Of a stretch of 64,000 nt of DNA, positions 15,868 through 25,236 are shown in pieces. The stretch lies in NCBI GenBank assembly GCA_023404095.1, contig JAEYDD010000004.1, positions 4,027 through 68,026 of the forward strand, given 5' to 3'. The notes under the pieces were generated by a model. It was given only the letters and a program-made list of their open reading frames with translations. It did not search any database and was not told the origin of the DNA. Each line of letters starts with the position of its first letter. The first letter of the stretch is position 1. The position numbers were made by a program, and so were the translations under genes. The stretch is from Pseudomonadota bacterium. GTDB taxonomy: Bacteria; Pseudomonadota; Alphaproteobacteria; Rhizobiales; Rhizobiaceae.

Positions 15868-18246
15868 TTGGACACCGAAGCTGATACCTGTAGAAAGGCC
15901 GTTGTTCCCAGGCTTGTCGAAGCTGGCTGGGACAACCCACCCTACGCCATCAACGAGCAACGGTCATTCACGGATGGACGAATCGTGTTCGTTGGCGGCA
16001 AGGCGCGTCGGGGACGGCAAAAGCGAGCCGACTTCATCCTTCGCTATCGGTCGGACTTTCCCATTGCCGTGATCGAGGCGAAATCCAAATACAAACACGC
16101 TGCCGACGGCCTTCAACAAGCAAAGGATTACGCGGAAATCCTTGGTCTGAAGTTCGCTTACGCAACCAATGGCCGGGAAATCGTCGAGATTGACTACAAC
16201 ACCGGCATTGAACGCGACCTGACCTCGTTCCCGTCACCCGAAGAGCTTTGGGAGCGTCTTTCGCGATCCGAAAAGCTTGACGACGAAATTAAGGAGCACT
16301 TGCTCTCCCCGACCTTTCCCGACAAGGACAAGCCGCTTCGCTACTATCAGGAAATCGCGGTCAATCGCGCTGTGCAATCGATCCTTCAGCAGCGCAAGCG
16401 CGTTTTGCTCACCCTTTGCACCGGCGCAGGCAAAACTGCTGTTGCATTCCAAATTTGTTGGAAGCTGTGGAACGGTAGCTGGAACCCGAAGGGCAAGAAC
16501 CGGAAACCGAAAATCCTGTTCTTGGCCGACCGGAACGTTCTGGTAGACGATCCCAAAGACAAGGACTTTAGCGCCTTTGGTGATGCCCGCTTCAAAATCA
16601 GCGGCGGGGAAATCAGCAAGGGACGAGACATCTATTTCGCAATCTACCAAGCCATTGCGGGCGATGAATCGCGAGACGGATTATTCAAGGAATATGCGAA
16701 GGATTTCTTCGACCTCATCATTGTGGACGAATGCCACCGTGGCAGCGCCCGCGACGACAGCAACTGGCGTGAAATTCTGGAATGGTTTGAACCCGCCTAC
16801 CAGATCGGCATGACCGCTACGCCAAAGCGGGAGGACAATGCGGACACCTACAATTACTTTGGCGATCCAGTCTATGAATACAGTCTTGCCCAAGGCATCA
16901 CCGACGGTTTCTTGGCACCCTACCGCGTTCACCGTGTGATTTCCGATTTCGATGCGGCGGGCTGGCGTCCGTCTCAAGGCGAACTCGACCGCTACGGACG
17001 TGAAATCCCCGATGCACAGTATGGAACCCGCGACTTCGAACGCGTCGTTGCTCTACGCGCGCGAACTGAGGCTTTCGCAACGCACCTGACAAGCTTCCTC
17101 AAACAAACAGACCGTTTCGCTAAGACCATCGTCTTTTGCGTCAACCAAGAGCACGCCCTTGAGATGCGCAATGCGCTTGCGCGTCTTAATGCCGATCTTG
17201 TGAAGCAGCACCCTGACTATGTGTGCCGCGTGACTTCCGACGAAGGCGACATTGGCTCCGCACACCGCGCCAAGTTTCAGGATATCGACAAGGCTACGCC
17301 CGTTATCCTCACAACGTCACAATTGCTTACAACGGGCGTAGATGCGCCCACATGCAAGAACGTGGTGCTGGCGCGCGTCGTCGGCTCAATGTCGGAATTT
17401 AAGCAGATCATCGGGCGCGGAACACGCCTGCGGCCTGACTACGGCAAACTTGCCTTTAATATCATCGACTACACGGGCACTGCGACAGAAAAATTCGCCG
17501 ATCCCGCTTTTGACGGTGATCCGGTCAGAGAGCGTGAACAGGTCATCGACGAAGACGGCGATGTTGTTGATGAAACTGAAATCACCGAAGAAACCGATAC
17601 CCCTGGCGACATCGACACGACCGAAATAGTCGTTGCTAACGGTGGCCTACCGGATGACACGGAACCGGCTTTGCCGCGAAAATTCTACTATGACGGTGGC
17701 AGCGTCGAGATCATCCGACAACTAGTCTACGAACTCGATTCTGACGGGAGGCAACTCGCCGTGCGTCAATTGACCGACTACACTGGCGAAAAGGTCCGAA
17801 CACTCTATCCAAACGCCTCCGAACTCAGGAAGGACTGGCTCGACCCTTCGCGTCGTGCCGACATCCTCGAACAGCTTGAAGACAAAGGCATCGACACGCA
17901 AACACTTGGTGAGGCTGTGGGCAAGCCCGATGCTGATCCATTCGACCTACTTTGCCATCTAGCCTATAACGCACCGCTTCGCACGCGTCGTGAACGCGCC
18001 GAACGTCTGAAGCGGGAAGAATCGGCGTTCTTCGATAAGCACGGTGAGAAGGCCCGCGAAGTGCTCGACGCACTCATTGAGAAATATGCTGAGCACGGAA
18101 CGGCACAATTCAAAATGCCCGACGTGCTCGAAATCCCTCCCTTTAACGATTGGGGAAACGTCGTGGAAATCGCCGCCCGTTTCGGCGGTGGCAAGGCCAT
18201 GCGCGAAGCCGTTAACGAACTGCAAAAACGCCTCTACGGCGCATAA
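15868..18246 (+). CDS. hsdR: Type I restriction enzyme R (motor/nuclease) subunit
   Basis: The 792-residue protein has the HsdR order. An N-terminal nuclease carries the D-ExK core (D55 in ADFIL, E70-A-K72 in VIEAK). The superfamily 2 translocase has Walker A GAGKT at 186-190, motif II DECH at 287-290, GMTATPKR (motif III), TTGVDAPTCKNVVLAR (V) and QIIGRGTRLRP (VI). The C-terminal region of about 180 residues contains an EcoEI_R_C-like helical part. The enzyme cuts foreign DNA after ATP-driven translocation once the HsdS/HsdM complex finds an unmodified site. I use the TTG at 15868, preceded by GAGGGG. It is 15 bases upstream of hsdM, in one operon with six genes. Confidence 0.93.
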   Translation: MDTEADTCRKAVVPRLVEAGWDNPPYAINEQRSFTDGRIVFVGGKARRGRQKRADFILRYRSDFPIAVIEAKSKYKHAADGLQQAKDYAEILGLKFAYATNGREIVEIDYNTGIERDLTSFPSPEELWERLSRSEKLDDEIKEHLLSPTFPDKDKPLRYYQEIAVNRAVQSILQQRKRVLLTLCTGAGKTAVAFQICWKLWNGSWNPKGKNRKPKILFLADRNVLVDDPKDKDFSAFGDARFKISGGEISKGRDIYFAIYQAIAGDESRDGLFKEYAKDFFDLIIVDECHRGSARDDSNWREILEWFEPAYQIGMTATPKREDNADTYNYFGDPVYEYSLAQGITDGFLAPYRVHRVISDFDAAGWRPSQGELDRYGREIPDAQYGTRDFERVVALRARTEAFATHLTSFLKQTDRFAKTIVFCVNQEHALEMRNALARLNADLVKQHPDYVCRVTSDEGDIGSAHRAKFQDIDKATPVILTTSQLLTTGVDAPTCKNVVLARVVGSMSEFKQIIGRGTRLRPDYGKLAFNIIDYTGTATEKFADPAFDGDPVREREQVIDEDGDVVDETEITEETDTPGDIDTTEIVVANGGLPDDTEPALPRKFYYDGGSVEIIRQLVYELDSDGRQLAVRQLTDYTGEKVRTLYPNASELRKDWLDPSRRADILEQLEDKGIDTQTLGEAVGKPDADPFDLLCHLAYNAPLRTRRERAERLKREESAFFDKHGEKAREVLDALIEKYAEHGTAQFKMPDVLEIPPFNDWGNVVEIAARFGGGKAMREAVNELQKRLYGA

Positions 18247-18261
18247 GAAAGAGAAATTCCC

Positions 18262-19821
18262 TTGGCCCCCCGGCAACCGAAGAAGAAGCAGACACAGACA
18301 ACTGCCCAACGTCTTGACAGCATCATCAAGTCGGCGCGCAAGATTATGCGTAAGGACAAAGGGCTGAGCGGCGACCTTGACCGTCTTCCGATGCTCACAT
18401 GGGTTATGTTCCTGAAGTTCTTGGATGACATGGAGCATATTGAGGAAGAACGCGCAGAGATAGCGGGCAAGGCGTATCGCGGCGCGATTGAAGCACCGTA
18501 CCGTTGGCGCGATTGGGCAGCAGAAGAAGGCGGGATCACCGGCCCCGACCTGATTGACTTCCTGACGCTGGACGTAGCCGAACGCCCGGACGGAACCAAA
18601 GGGCCAGGCTTGTTCGCCTATCTGCGAAATCTTCGCGGGAACAACGGCACGCGCGGGCGCAAGGACGTGATCGCGACGGTGTTCCGGGGTCTGTCGAACC
18701 GCATGGAAAGCGGCTATCTGCTGCGCGATGTCATCAATCTTATTGACGGCATTCACTTCGATTCCTCGGACGAGATTCATACGCTCGGTCGGCTTTATGA
18801 AACCCTCCTGCGCGAAATGCGCGACGCGGCGGGGGATTCCGGCGAATTCTACACGCCGCGTTCCATTGTGCGCTTCATGGTCGAGGTCACGGACCCACAG
18901 CTTGGCGAAGCGGTTCTTGATCCGGCCTGCGGCACAGGCGGCTTTTTGACCGAAGCCTATGCGCACATGGCCAGACAGGCCGACACGGTCGAAAAGCGCG
19001 AAATCCTCCAATCGTCGAGCATCTTCGGCGGGGAAGCGAAGCCGCTTCCCTTCCTTCTGGTGCAAATGAACCTTCTGCTACACGGGTTGGAGGCCCCAAA
19101 AATCACGCCGGACAACTCGTTGAAGGTGCGCCTGTCGGAGATTGGCGAGGCCGACCGTGTGGACGTTGTTCTGACGAACCCTCCCTTCGGCGGGGAGGAA
19201 GAAACAGGCATTCTGAACAACTTCCCCGAAGACCGACGCACGGCAGAAACGGCGCTGCTGTTCCTCCAACTCATCATGCGGCGGGTGAAGCGCGGTGGCA
19301 AAGGTCGTGCCGCTGTAGTCGTTCCGCACGGTGTCCTGTTTGGCGATGGCATTGCGGCACGCATCAAGGCGGACCTGTTGAAGGAGTTCAACCTACATAC
19401 TGTCCTTCGCTTGCCCGAAGGCGTTTTCGCGCCCTACACGGATATTCCCACCAACATCATTTTCTTCGACACGACAAAGGCAACCGGCGACATCTGGTAC
19501 TACGAACAACCCAAACCGGAAGGGCGGAAGAAGTATTCCAAAACCGCGCCGTTGACCTTCGACGAACTCAAGCCTTGCCTCAATTGGTGGCATGCGCGTG
19601 GAGAAAACGAACAGGCGTGGAAAGTGTATGGCCCCGGCCTGATTGAAACCGACGATGCAGGCCGGATTATTGCCTGCAATCTTGATCTGAAAAACCCGAA
19701 CGCAGGTGGTGTGGTCGATCATCGCACGCCACTCGAAATTGTTGAGAGCATTGAGGCCAAAGAACAGCGTATTCTTGCCATCATGAGCGACATCAAGCGC
19801 ACCCTGTCGGAGATGGTATAG
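18262..19821 (+). CDS. hsdM: Type I restriction-modification DNA methyltransferase (M) subunit
   Basis: 519 residues starting at TTG. HsdM_N-type helices occupy about 15-150, followed by an N6-adenine methyltransferase. The SAM motif DPACGTGGFL is at 220-229, after GEFYTPRSIVRFMVE (the motif X region typical of HsdM), and the catalytic NPPFG is at 306-310. It methylates adenine at the site chosen by HsdS and protects host DNA. Its TAG stop overlaps the GTG start of hsdS by one base, so the subunits are translationally coupled. Confidence 0.93.
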   Translation: MAPRQPKKKQTQTTAQRLDSIIKSARKIMRKDKGLSGDLDRLPMLTWVMFLKFLDDMEHIEEERAEIAGKAYRGAIEAPYRWRDWAAEEGGITGPDLIDFLTLDVAERPDGTKGPGLFAYLRNLRGNNGTRGRKDVIATVFRGLSNRMESGYLLRDVINLIDGIHFDSSDEIHTLGRLYETLLREMRDAAGDSGEFYTPRSIVRFMVEVTDPQLGEAVLDPACGTGGFLTEAYAHMARQADTVEKREILQSSSIFGGEAKPLPFLLVQMNLLLHGLEAPKITPDNSLKVRLSEIGEADRVDVVLTNPPFGGEEETGILNNFPEDRRTAETALLFLQLIMRRVKRGGKGRAAVVVPHGVLFGDGIAARIKADLLKEFNLHTVLRLPEGVFAPYTDIPTNIIFFDTTKATGDIWYYEQPKPEGRKKYSKTAPLTFDELKPCLNWWHARGENEQAWKVYGPGLIETDDAGRIIACNLDLKNPNAGGVVDHRTPLEIVESIEAKEQRILAIMSDIKRTLSEMV

Positions 19822-21608
19822 TGGCTTGGAAAGACGTCTCTCTTGGCGAATTGATATCGCAAAGAAAAGAATTCATCGAAATCAAACCTGATGAAACCTA
19901 CATGCGTTGCCGCGTTCAAACCTCAGCGCGTGGAATAGTGCTGCGAGATCGCGTCGAAGGCTCAACAATCAAGACAAAGAAACAACAGGTTTGCCGTGCT
20001 GGTGAATTTCTTGTCGCGGAAATCGACGCCAAAATGGGTGGCTACGGCGTGGTCCCCTCGGAACTGGAAGGTGCGATAGTATCAAGCCACTATTTTCTGT
20101 ATCACGTTGACGAAACAAAGCTCCTTCGAAGTTTTCTCGACTGGTATTCGAAGACCCCTCTTTTCTTGGAGCAAGTTAAGGCACGCGGTTCAACCAACTA
20201 CGCTGCGATACGACCTGAAGCCGTTCTAGGCTACAGCATTCCTCTTCCGTCGTTGGAAGAGCAACACGCCATCGTGCGCCGCTTGGACAGTGCAATTTCT
20301 GGATTGCAAGAAGTCGGCCTACTGTTTCGTGCCGTAGAGGCCGATAGCCACGCTTTGGTTCATCGGCTCCACGACGAGCTTTCGGCCCCCGAGAAATTAG
20401 AGTTTGGCGAACTTGTGCAATTAGAAGAGCGGCAAGTTGCTACCGAGGCTGACGAGGAATTTCCCCAACTAGGCATTCGCAGCTTTGGTAACGGCCTTTT
20501 TTTCAAGGAACCCGTAAAAGGCTCGGAAACCTCTTACAAGAAGTTCAATCAAGCCTTTGAAGGTGCATTAATTGTAAGCCAGCCCAAAGGATGGGAAGGT
20601 GCGATTGCCGTTGCCGGTCCAGATCACGACGGCTGGTTCCTGTCACCTGAATATCGAACCTTTCGCTGCAATCTGGACAAGCTAGACCCGCGTTACCTAT
20701 CAGCGCTCATTGTGACCCCGTGGTTTCAGTATGAGCTGTCAAGAATGACCAAGGGACAAGGTGCGCGTCGAGAGCGGCTTCGCCCTGAAATGCTGCTGGC
20801 GCTCAAGTTGCGAGTACCGCCGTTGGAGCGGCAACGAAAAGCATTGGCAATCATCGAAGACACGCGCCGTGTGGCTATGGCGATGCGGTCTCGGATGCAG
20901 GATGCGGAAGCCCTTATCCCCGCAATGCTGCACGAGATTTTTGAGCGCCAGGCGAATGCGCCCGAAGCGGTTTCTGCGACATCGGCTGCAAACGTGGTTC
21001 AGCTTCCAGCTACGCAAAACACTGAAATCGACACGCCATTCAAGGAAGCGGTTCTTGTCGGAGCCATCGTCAAAGCGTTCCACGAAGACAACGACCAACC
21101 GATAGGCAATTTCCGACTACAGAAGGCGGTTTATTTCGCGCGCCGTCAAATGGGCGAAAGCGCACTCGACAAGGAATATCTTCGGAAGGCCGCAGGCCCT
21201 TACAATCCCGCAATGCGCTATTCCGGTGGCATCAAGATTGCGACGAACAAGAATTGGATCAAGCGCGCCACCGGCAAATACGGAGAAGGTAACGCGCTGG
21301 GCGACTCCGCCGCCGAAATAGAGGAATGGATTGAGCGCTATCAGTTCGCCCCCGCCACCGCCTGGGTACGTGACCGGTTCAAATACAAATCCAACGACCT
21401 GTGGGAAGCGCTGGCGACCATCGACTACGCCATGCTTGCGCTGGGCCGTGACGGCATCCGACCAACCGCTGCCGCCGTCCTTTCCTACATCGCTGCCGAC
21501 GACGAATGGCGACCCAAGATCGAAAAACTGCGCCTGACCGAATCATCAATTGCAAATGTCATGGTAGAGCTTGAGGGCTTGTTTAAGGTTGTTGGAGGTA
21601 GCGGCTGA
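19821..21608 (+). CDS. hsdS: Type I specificity (S) subunit with an extra C-terminal domain
   Basis: 595 residues, far longer than the usual 400 or so. Two target recognition units are seen: about 1-180, ending in the conserved PLPSLEEQHAIVRRLD at 141-156, and about 195-380, ending in RVPPLERQRKALAIIED at 331-347. Each is followed by a coiled-coil spacer, as normal for HsdS. Residues about 395-595 are additional: TPFKEAVLVGAIVKAFHED ... FRLQKAVYFARRQMGESALD ... AAGPYNPAMRYSGGIKIA. The L-Q-K-x-x-Y-x-A-R segment followed by G-P-Y-N is reminiscent of the Panacea/SocA (DUF4065) fold used by several antitoxins, but this is weak. The start codon is GTG. The stop overlaps the next start (TGATG). Confidence 0.88.
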   Translation: MAWKDVSLGELISQRKEFIEIKPDETYMRCRVQTSARGIVLRDRVEGSTIKTKKQQVCRAGEFLVAEIDAKMGGYGVVPSELEGAIVSSHYFLYHVDETKLLRSFLDWYSKTPLFLEQVKARGSTNYAAIRPEAVLGYSIPLPSLEEQHAIVRRLDSAISGLQEVGLLFRAVEADSHALVHRLHDELSAPEKLEFGELVQLEERQVATEADEEFPQLGIRSFGNGLFFKEPVKGSETSYKKFNQAFEGALIVSQPKGWEGAIAVAGPDHDGWFLSPEYRTFRCNLDKLDPRYLSALIVTPWFQYELSRMTKGQGARRERLRPEMLLALKLRVPPLERQRKALAIIEDTRRVAMAMRSRMQDAEALIPAMLHEIFERQANAPEAVSATSAANVVQLPATQNTEIDTPFKEAVLVGAIVKAFHEDNDQPIGNFRLQKAVYFARRQMGESALDKEYLRKAAGPYNPAMRYSGGIKIATNKNWIKRATGKYGEGNALGDSAAEIEEWIERYQFAPATAWVRDRFKYKSNDLWEALATIDYAMLALGRDGIRPTAAAVLSYIAADDEWRPKIEKLRLTESSIANVMVELEGLFKVVGGSG

Positions 21609-22762
21609 TGCGCGCCACTCAAAAAGCTCTGATGGCGCGCGGATTGGATTCAGATGGCGCGGCCCAGCTCGCGAAAGATGGTTGGACACTCAACAAGCTG
21701 AAGTTAGCCAGCCAGACCGAGCTGCGAGCCACGGGGCTGAGTGAAGACTTCATCAAAGCGCTTTTCAAGGAACAGCGTCCGCCGATTCCCAACGATAACC
21801 TCTTAAAAGTGCTGTTTGACAATCGCTTTCAGTGTTGCGTGTGCAGAGACCCTGGGCAGTCAATTATCGTCCACCACATAGACGAGTGGGCGCAGAGTCG
21901 ATGCCACGACGTGGAAAATCTGGCAGTCCTGTGCCTTCCTCATCACGACAAGGCACACACTAGGAGCACGTTATCACAAAACCTGGATGCGGCCACGTTG
22001 CGCGGCTTGAAGGCAGAGTGGGAATCTGAAGTTAAGAAGCGCGACGCCGAGTCCATATACTCAACAATGCGCCTCGAATATAGCAACTGGAATTACATCA
22101 ATGAGCTGCGCGTTTTTGAGATCGCAAATGCGCTGCATATTACTTTCTCAAAGATCAAGTATTTCAGAAATGCAGTCGCGGCGGGCGTGGCGTCACTTAA
22201 CGGCCTGCCTGTGCCTGTCGAGAGCGACCGACTGTTTTATATGTACGAAGGCTCTACAATTTTGGAGCGCTATTTGTACGTCGCGGGAGTATTCAATGAA
22301 GTAGTCAAACGCCTTCCCATAGTTAACGTATCGGATTTTCTGGACAAAGGCGTCTTGGGAGGCGCACTCACCGTCGGTGATTTTATATTCGTTCAAGGTT
22401 CCCACACGTTTTCACCAACCACGGGAAAGAAAAACGGGCGGGGCCGTGGGCAAATCTGCGAAGGCGTGCGTAGAGCAAACGAGGTCGAGGTTCGTTTCGT
22501 GTTTGACAGATGGGAGGCCACGTCTAGTTCCGCAAAAAATTGCTGGCTCGTGGGTACTAGGAATCAGGGTAGCCTAGTTCATGTGAAGGATTTATCGCGT
22601 GAAGACGGCCGTCTAGTTATTAGGGGAACAGTTCTCGGCATTTGCTCAAACCTCGGCGACCTAAAAAAGCGCGATTACGCAATAAGTCTTTACGGTAGCG
22701 CTCCGTTGAATGATGCCGAGAACGATGAAGACGTAGATGACGACTGGCTGGATGACGAATGA
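21608..22762 (+). CDS. HNH nuclease accessory of the type I operon
   Basis: 384 residues. Residues 1-60 form a helix-hairpin-helix-like region (ALMARGLDSDGAAQLAKDGWTLNKLKLASQTELRATGLSEDFIKAL). An HNH endonuclease domain follows, with Cys76 and Cys79 (CCVC), His89-His90 (VHHIDE), Asn104, and His112-His113 (LCLPHHDKAH), so the ββα-metal set appears complete. The remaining 250 residues are beta-rich with no known domain. It overlaps hsdS by one base and the next gene by four (ATGA), so it is produced with the restriction system. An extra nuclease locked into an hsd operon suggests a back-up or independent defence activity. Confidence 0.75.
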   Translation: MRATQKALMARGLDSDGAAQLAKDGWTLNKLKLASQTELRATGLSEDFIKALFKEQRPPIPNDNLLKVLFDNRFQCCVCRDPGQSIIVHHIDEWAQSRCHDVENLAVLCLPHHDKAHTRSTLSQNLDAATLRGLKAEWESEVKKRDAESIYSTMRLEYSNWNYINELRVFEIANALHITFSKIKYFRNAVAAGVASLNGLPVPVESDRLFYMYEGSTILERYLYVAGVFNEVVKRLPIVNVSDFLDKGVLGGALTVGDFIFVQGSHTFSPTTGKKNGRGRGQICEGVRRANEVEVRFVFDRWEATSSSAKNCWLVGTRNQGSLVHVKDLSREDGRLVIRGTVLGICSNLGDLKKRDYAISLYGSAPLNDAENDEDVDDDWLDDE

Positions 22763-23808
22763 CAGAGGATCGCATCGAACGGTTTTTTTGCAATGCATGC
22801 AGACATAAAACGAAGCACTTTATTAGGTCGTGCTTTGAAAGACGGCTCGATGATGGTGCAGGCTTGTTTTCAAATCGCAGAATGTTAATCGCAGAATGCT
22901 GCGGATGTGAGAACTTGTCTTTCGTTGAACTGTCTCAAAACAGCGAGATATACGATCTCGTCTATGATGAGGATATTGGACAAGACGTGTTGGCTTGGCA
23001 GGAGGCGATTTACCCACCCGTTACTTATCGAAACCCACCTCCATGGTTCGATGATCTGCCTGACAGAACACTTCGTGCGATCTCTCAAGAAATTTACAGA
23101 TCGCTGCAAACAAGCTCCCATTATCTTGCAACGTTTGGTTCTCGAACACTGATAGACCGTCTGATTGTTCTAACCGTCGGCGACAAGGGAAACTTTGCAA
23201 AAGGGCTACAAGCCTTGCAGGAGGGCGGCAAGCTTTCCCAACACGAGCGGGATATTTTGAACCCGGTGGTCGATGCCGGGAATGCGGCAGCCCATCGCGG
23301 CTGGGCACCGACGAAAGAGCAAATTGCCATTATACTGGACACCGTAGAGGGGCTAATACATCGGCTGCTTGTCCTTCCTAAACTTGCCGAGGAGTTGGAA
23401 GAGGCTGTGCCAAGCCGAGGCGGCGGAGCGAAAGTGAAGGCTGGGAAGCCAGTGGTCACAGTGAATGACAAGATCGACGCAGCGCCGAAAGACTTGCGCG
23501 CGATCTATGACGAGCTTGCCGGAAAGCTTCGTGGCCTTGGCGATGATGTGACAGTTCACCCGCAGAAGCATTATATGGCGTTCCGCCGAAATCGAAATTT
23601 CGCATCCGTTCAAATATACAATCAGAAACGCATCGTGCGCGTTTACCTGAACCTCGATCCGGACCGCGTTGAGTTAGACCCGGCACTAATGCGCGACGTA
23701 CGGCAAATAGGGCACTTCGGCACTGGTGACTTGGAAATCACAATTAAGTCGAAGAAGGACATCGAAAGGGTGGCGACATTGATCGAGACGAGCTACCAAG
23801 CATCCTGA
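22759..23808 (+). CDS. DUF4145 + DUF5655 protein with N-terminal zinc ribbon
   Basis: 349 residues. Cys11/Cys14 and Cys47/Cys50 (CNAC ... CCGC) form a putative zinc ribbon. Residues about 90-205 (RAISQEIYRSLQTSSHYLATFGSRTLIDRLIV ... VVDAGNAAAHRG) match DUF4145, which is frequent beside restriction genes. Residues about 235-345 (HYMAFRRNRNFASVQIYNQKRIVRVYLNL ... RQIGHFGTGDLEITIKSKKDIERVATLIETSY) match DUF5655, a small domain of unknown activity seen in defence loci. It follows the HNH gene by ATGA overlap and precedes the TIR-SIR2 gene. Its molecular role is not known. I would guess a nucleic-acid or nucleotide sensor, without direct evidence. Confidence 0.75.
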   Translation: MTEDRIERFFCNACRHKTKHFIRSCFERRLDDGAGLFSNRRMLIAECCGCENLSFVELSQNSEIYDLVYDEDIGQDVLAWQEAIYPPVTYRNPPPWFDDLPDRTLRAISQEIYRSLQTSSHYLATFGSRTLIDRLIVLTVGDKGNFAKGLQALQEGGKLSQHERDILNPVVDAGNAAAHRGWAPTKEQIAIILDTVEGLIHRLLVLPKLAEELEEAVPSRGGGAKVKAGKPVVTVNDKIDAAPKDLRAIYDELAGKLRGLGDDVTVHPQKHYMAFRRNRNFASVQIYNQKRIVRVYLNLDPDRVELDPALMRDVRQIGHFGTGDLEITIKSKKDIERVATLIETSYQAS

Positions 23809-23919
23809 TCGTGATGATTATGTAGAATGCTCAAAAGTACGGCAACCGCTCGGATACTCGATGTTGCACAGCCCCTCAATCACGGTATTTTGCGCGAGTC
23901 AGCGCGTAGGGGACAATCC

Positions 23920-25236
23920 GTGAAAGTTTTTATCAGCTACAGCAATAAAGACAAAGCTGCTGCGTCAAGAATCTCGGAAGCAATCAAATCACTCGGACAT
24001 GATGTAGTTGCTGATCCGGCGAATATTCGGGCTGGTTCCAATGCCTTTGAATCGCTATCGGCGGAGCTGGAAACGGCAGACGTCATCGTACCTGTAATAA
24101 GTCGTAATCTGCTTAGTTCTGCTGCCGCTCAGAAAGAATTGTCATCGCTGGCGCTGAAAGCATTATCGAAGCCTGGCGTTGTAATTTTGCCGGTCCGCAT
24201 AGACGAAAGCATAGTTCCTGGTTATCTGGCCAGCAGCGTTTACTTGGATATTTCCGATGTGGACGCGGATATCGAATTCTTCAAGTCTTCGTTCCAGGCC
24301 CACACGACAGTGACAGATGAAGCACGGCGCGCCACTACAAAGGCGCTCCATGTGACTAATCTCACACAGGCGCTGCGTCTAGGAAGGCTGACTCTGGTAT
24401 GCGGAGCGGGCGCTTCGATTGAGGCGGGGATACCGGTCTGGGGCGATCTGCTTGGGAAACTCCTTGAGACAATGATGGAACGCATCTCTCAGTCTTACTC
24501 GATGAACTTAGGGCGAAAGGCAGCTGCAGAGTTTCAGAAACGCCATCACGAGTCGGCGCTAATACTTGGAAAGTACCTTAAGAATAACTTGGGCCGTGAT
24601 TTTGCCTCTCATACGAGAGATGCTCTCTACGCAGCCAACCCAATAACCAGTCCCCTAATCAAAAGTATCGTTAGTCTTGCCCGCCCACAGCGCGATGGGC
24701 GACCGTTGGACTCAATCATCACGTTCAACTTCGATGGCCTGATTGAGGAGAACCTCACTGCCAGTAGCATTGCCAACAGGCCAATCTCGTCGGAGGCCGT
24801 AAAACATAATCCGTCTGAACTGCCGATCTATCACGTTCACGGCTACCTTCCGAGAAAAGGAAAAATACAGTCGGATGCAGACTTGGTATTCAGCGAAGAT
24901 GCTTACCACAGTCAATTCATCGATCCATTTAGCTGGTCAAACTTAATCCAACTAAACAAGTTGACGCACAACACCTGTCTTTTTGTGGGCATCAGTCTCA
25001 CCGACCCTAACATGCGGAGGCTGCTCGATGTCGCATGGAGAAAGAATTCTTCGCGTGCTCTTTCGCACTATATCGTTAAGAAGGCTCCTCGCAGCTCGGG
25101 TGAAGACGTCACCGACCAGTTGACTATGTTGTTGGAAGAGCAAGACGCCAACGCGTTGGGCTTGAATGTGATCTGGATTGACGAGTTCGCGGAGCTTCCA
25201 AGGATTTTGGAACAAATAGCTGCTGAGCGGACCTAA
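23920..25236 (+). CDS. TIR-SIR2 fusion, predicted NAD-depleting abortive-infection effector
   Basis: 438 residues from GTG 23920. The start MKVFISYSNKDKAAASRI is the typical first strand of a TIR domain and follows AGGGGAC; an ATG at 23827 would add 31 residues without a ribosome binding site. The TIR domain spans about 1-125, with the likely catalytic Glu at about 73 (AQKELSSLALK). A SIR2-like domain follows: CGAGASIEAGIPVWGDLL (about 161-178), FNFDGLIEE with Asn270, YHVHG with His305, and FVGISLTDPNMRRLLD, as in SIR2_2 defence proteins (ThsA, DSR, Avs5 types). Both domains can hydrolyse NAD in other systems. It is the last gene of the hsd operon, 245 bases before attR. Confidence 0.85.
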   Translation: MKVFISYSNKDKAAASRISEAIKSLGHDVVADPANIRAGSNAFESLSAELETADVIVPVISRNLLSSAAAQKELSSLALKALSKPGVVILPVRIDESIVPGYLASSVYLDISDVDADIEFFKSSFQAHTTVTDEARRATTKALHVTNLTQALRLGRLTLVCGAGASIEAGIPVWGDLLGKLLETMMERISQSYSMNLGRKAAAEFQKRHHESALILGKYLKNNLGRDFASHTRDALYAANPITSPLIKSIVSLARPQRDGRPLDSIITFNFDGLIEENLTASSIANRPISSEAVKHNPSELPIYHVHGYLPRKGKIQSDADLVFSEDAYHSQFIDPFSWSNLIQLNKLTHNTCLFVGISLTDPNMRRLLDVAWRKNSSRALSHYIVKKAPRSSGEDVTDQLTMLLEEQDANALGLNVIWIDEFAELPRILEQIAAERT

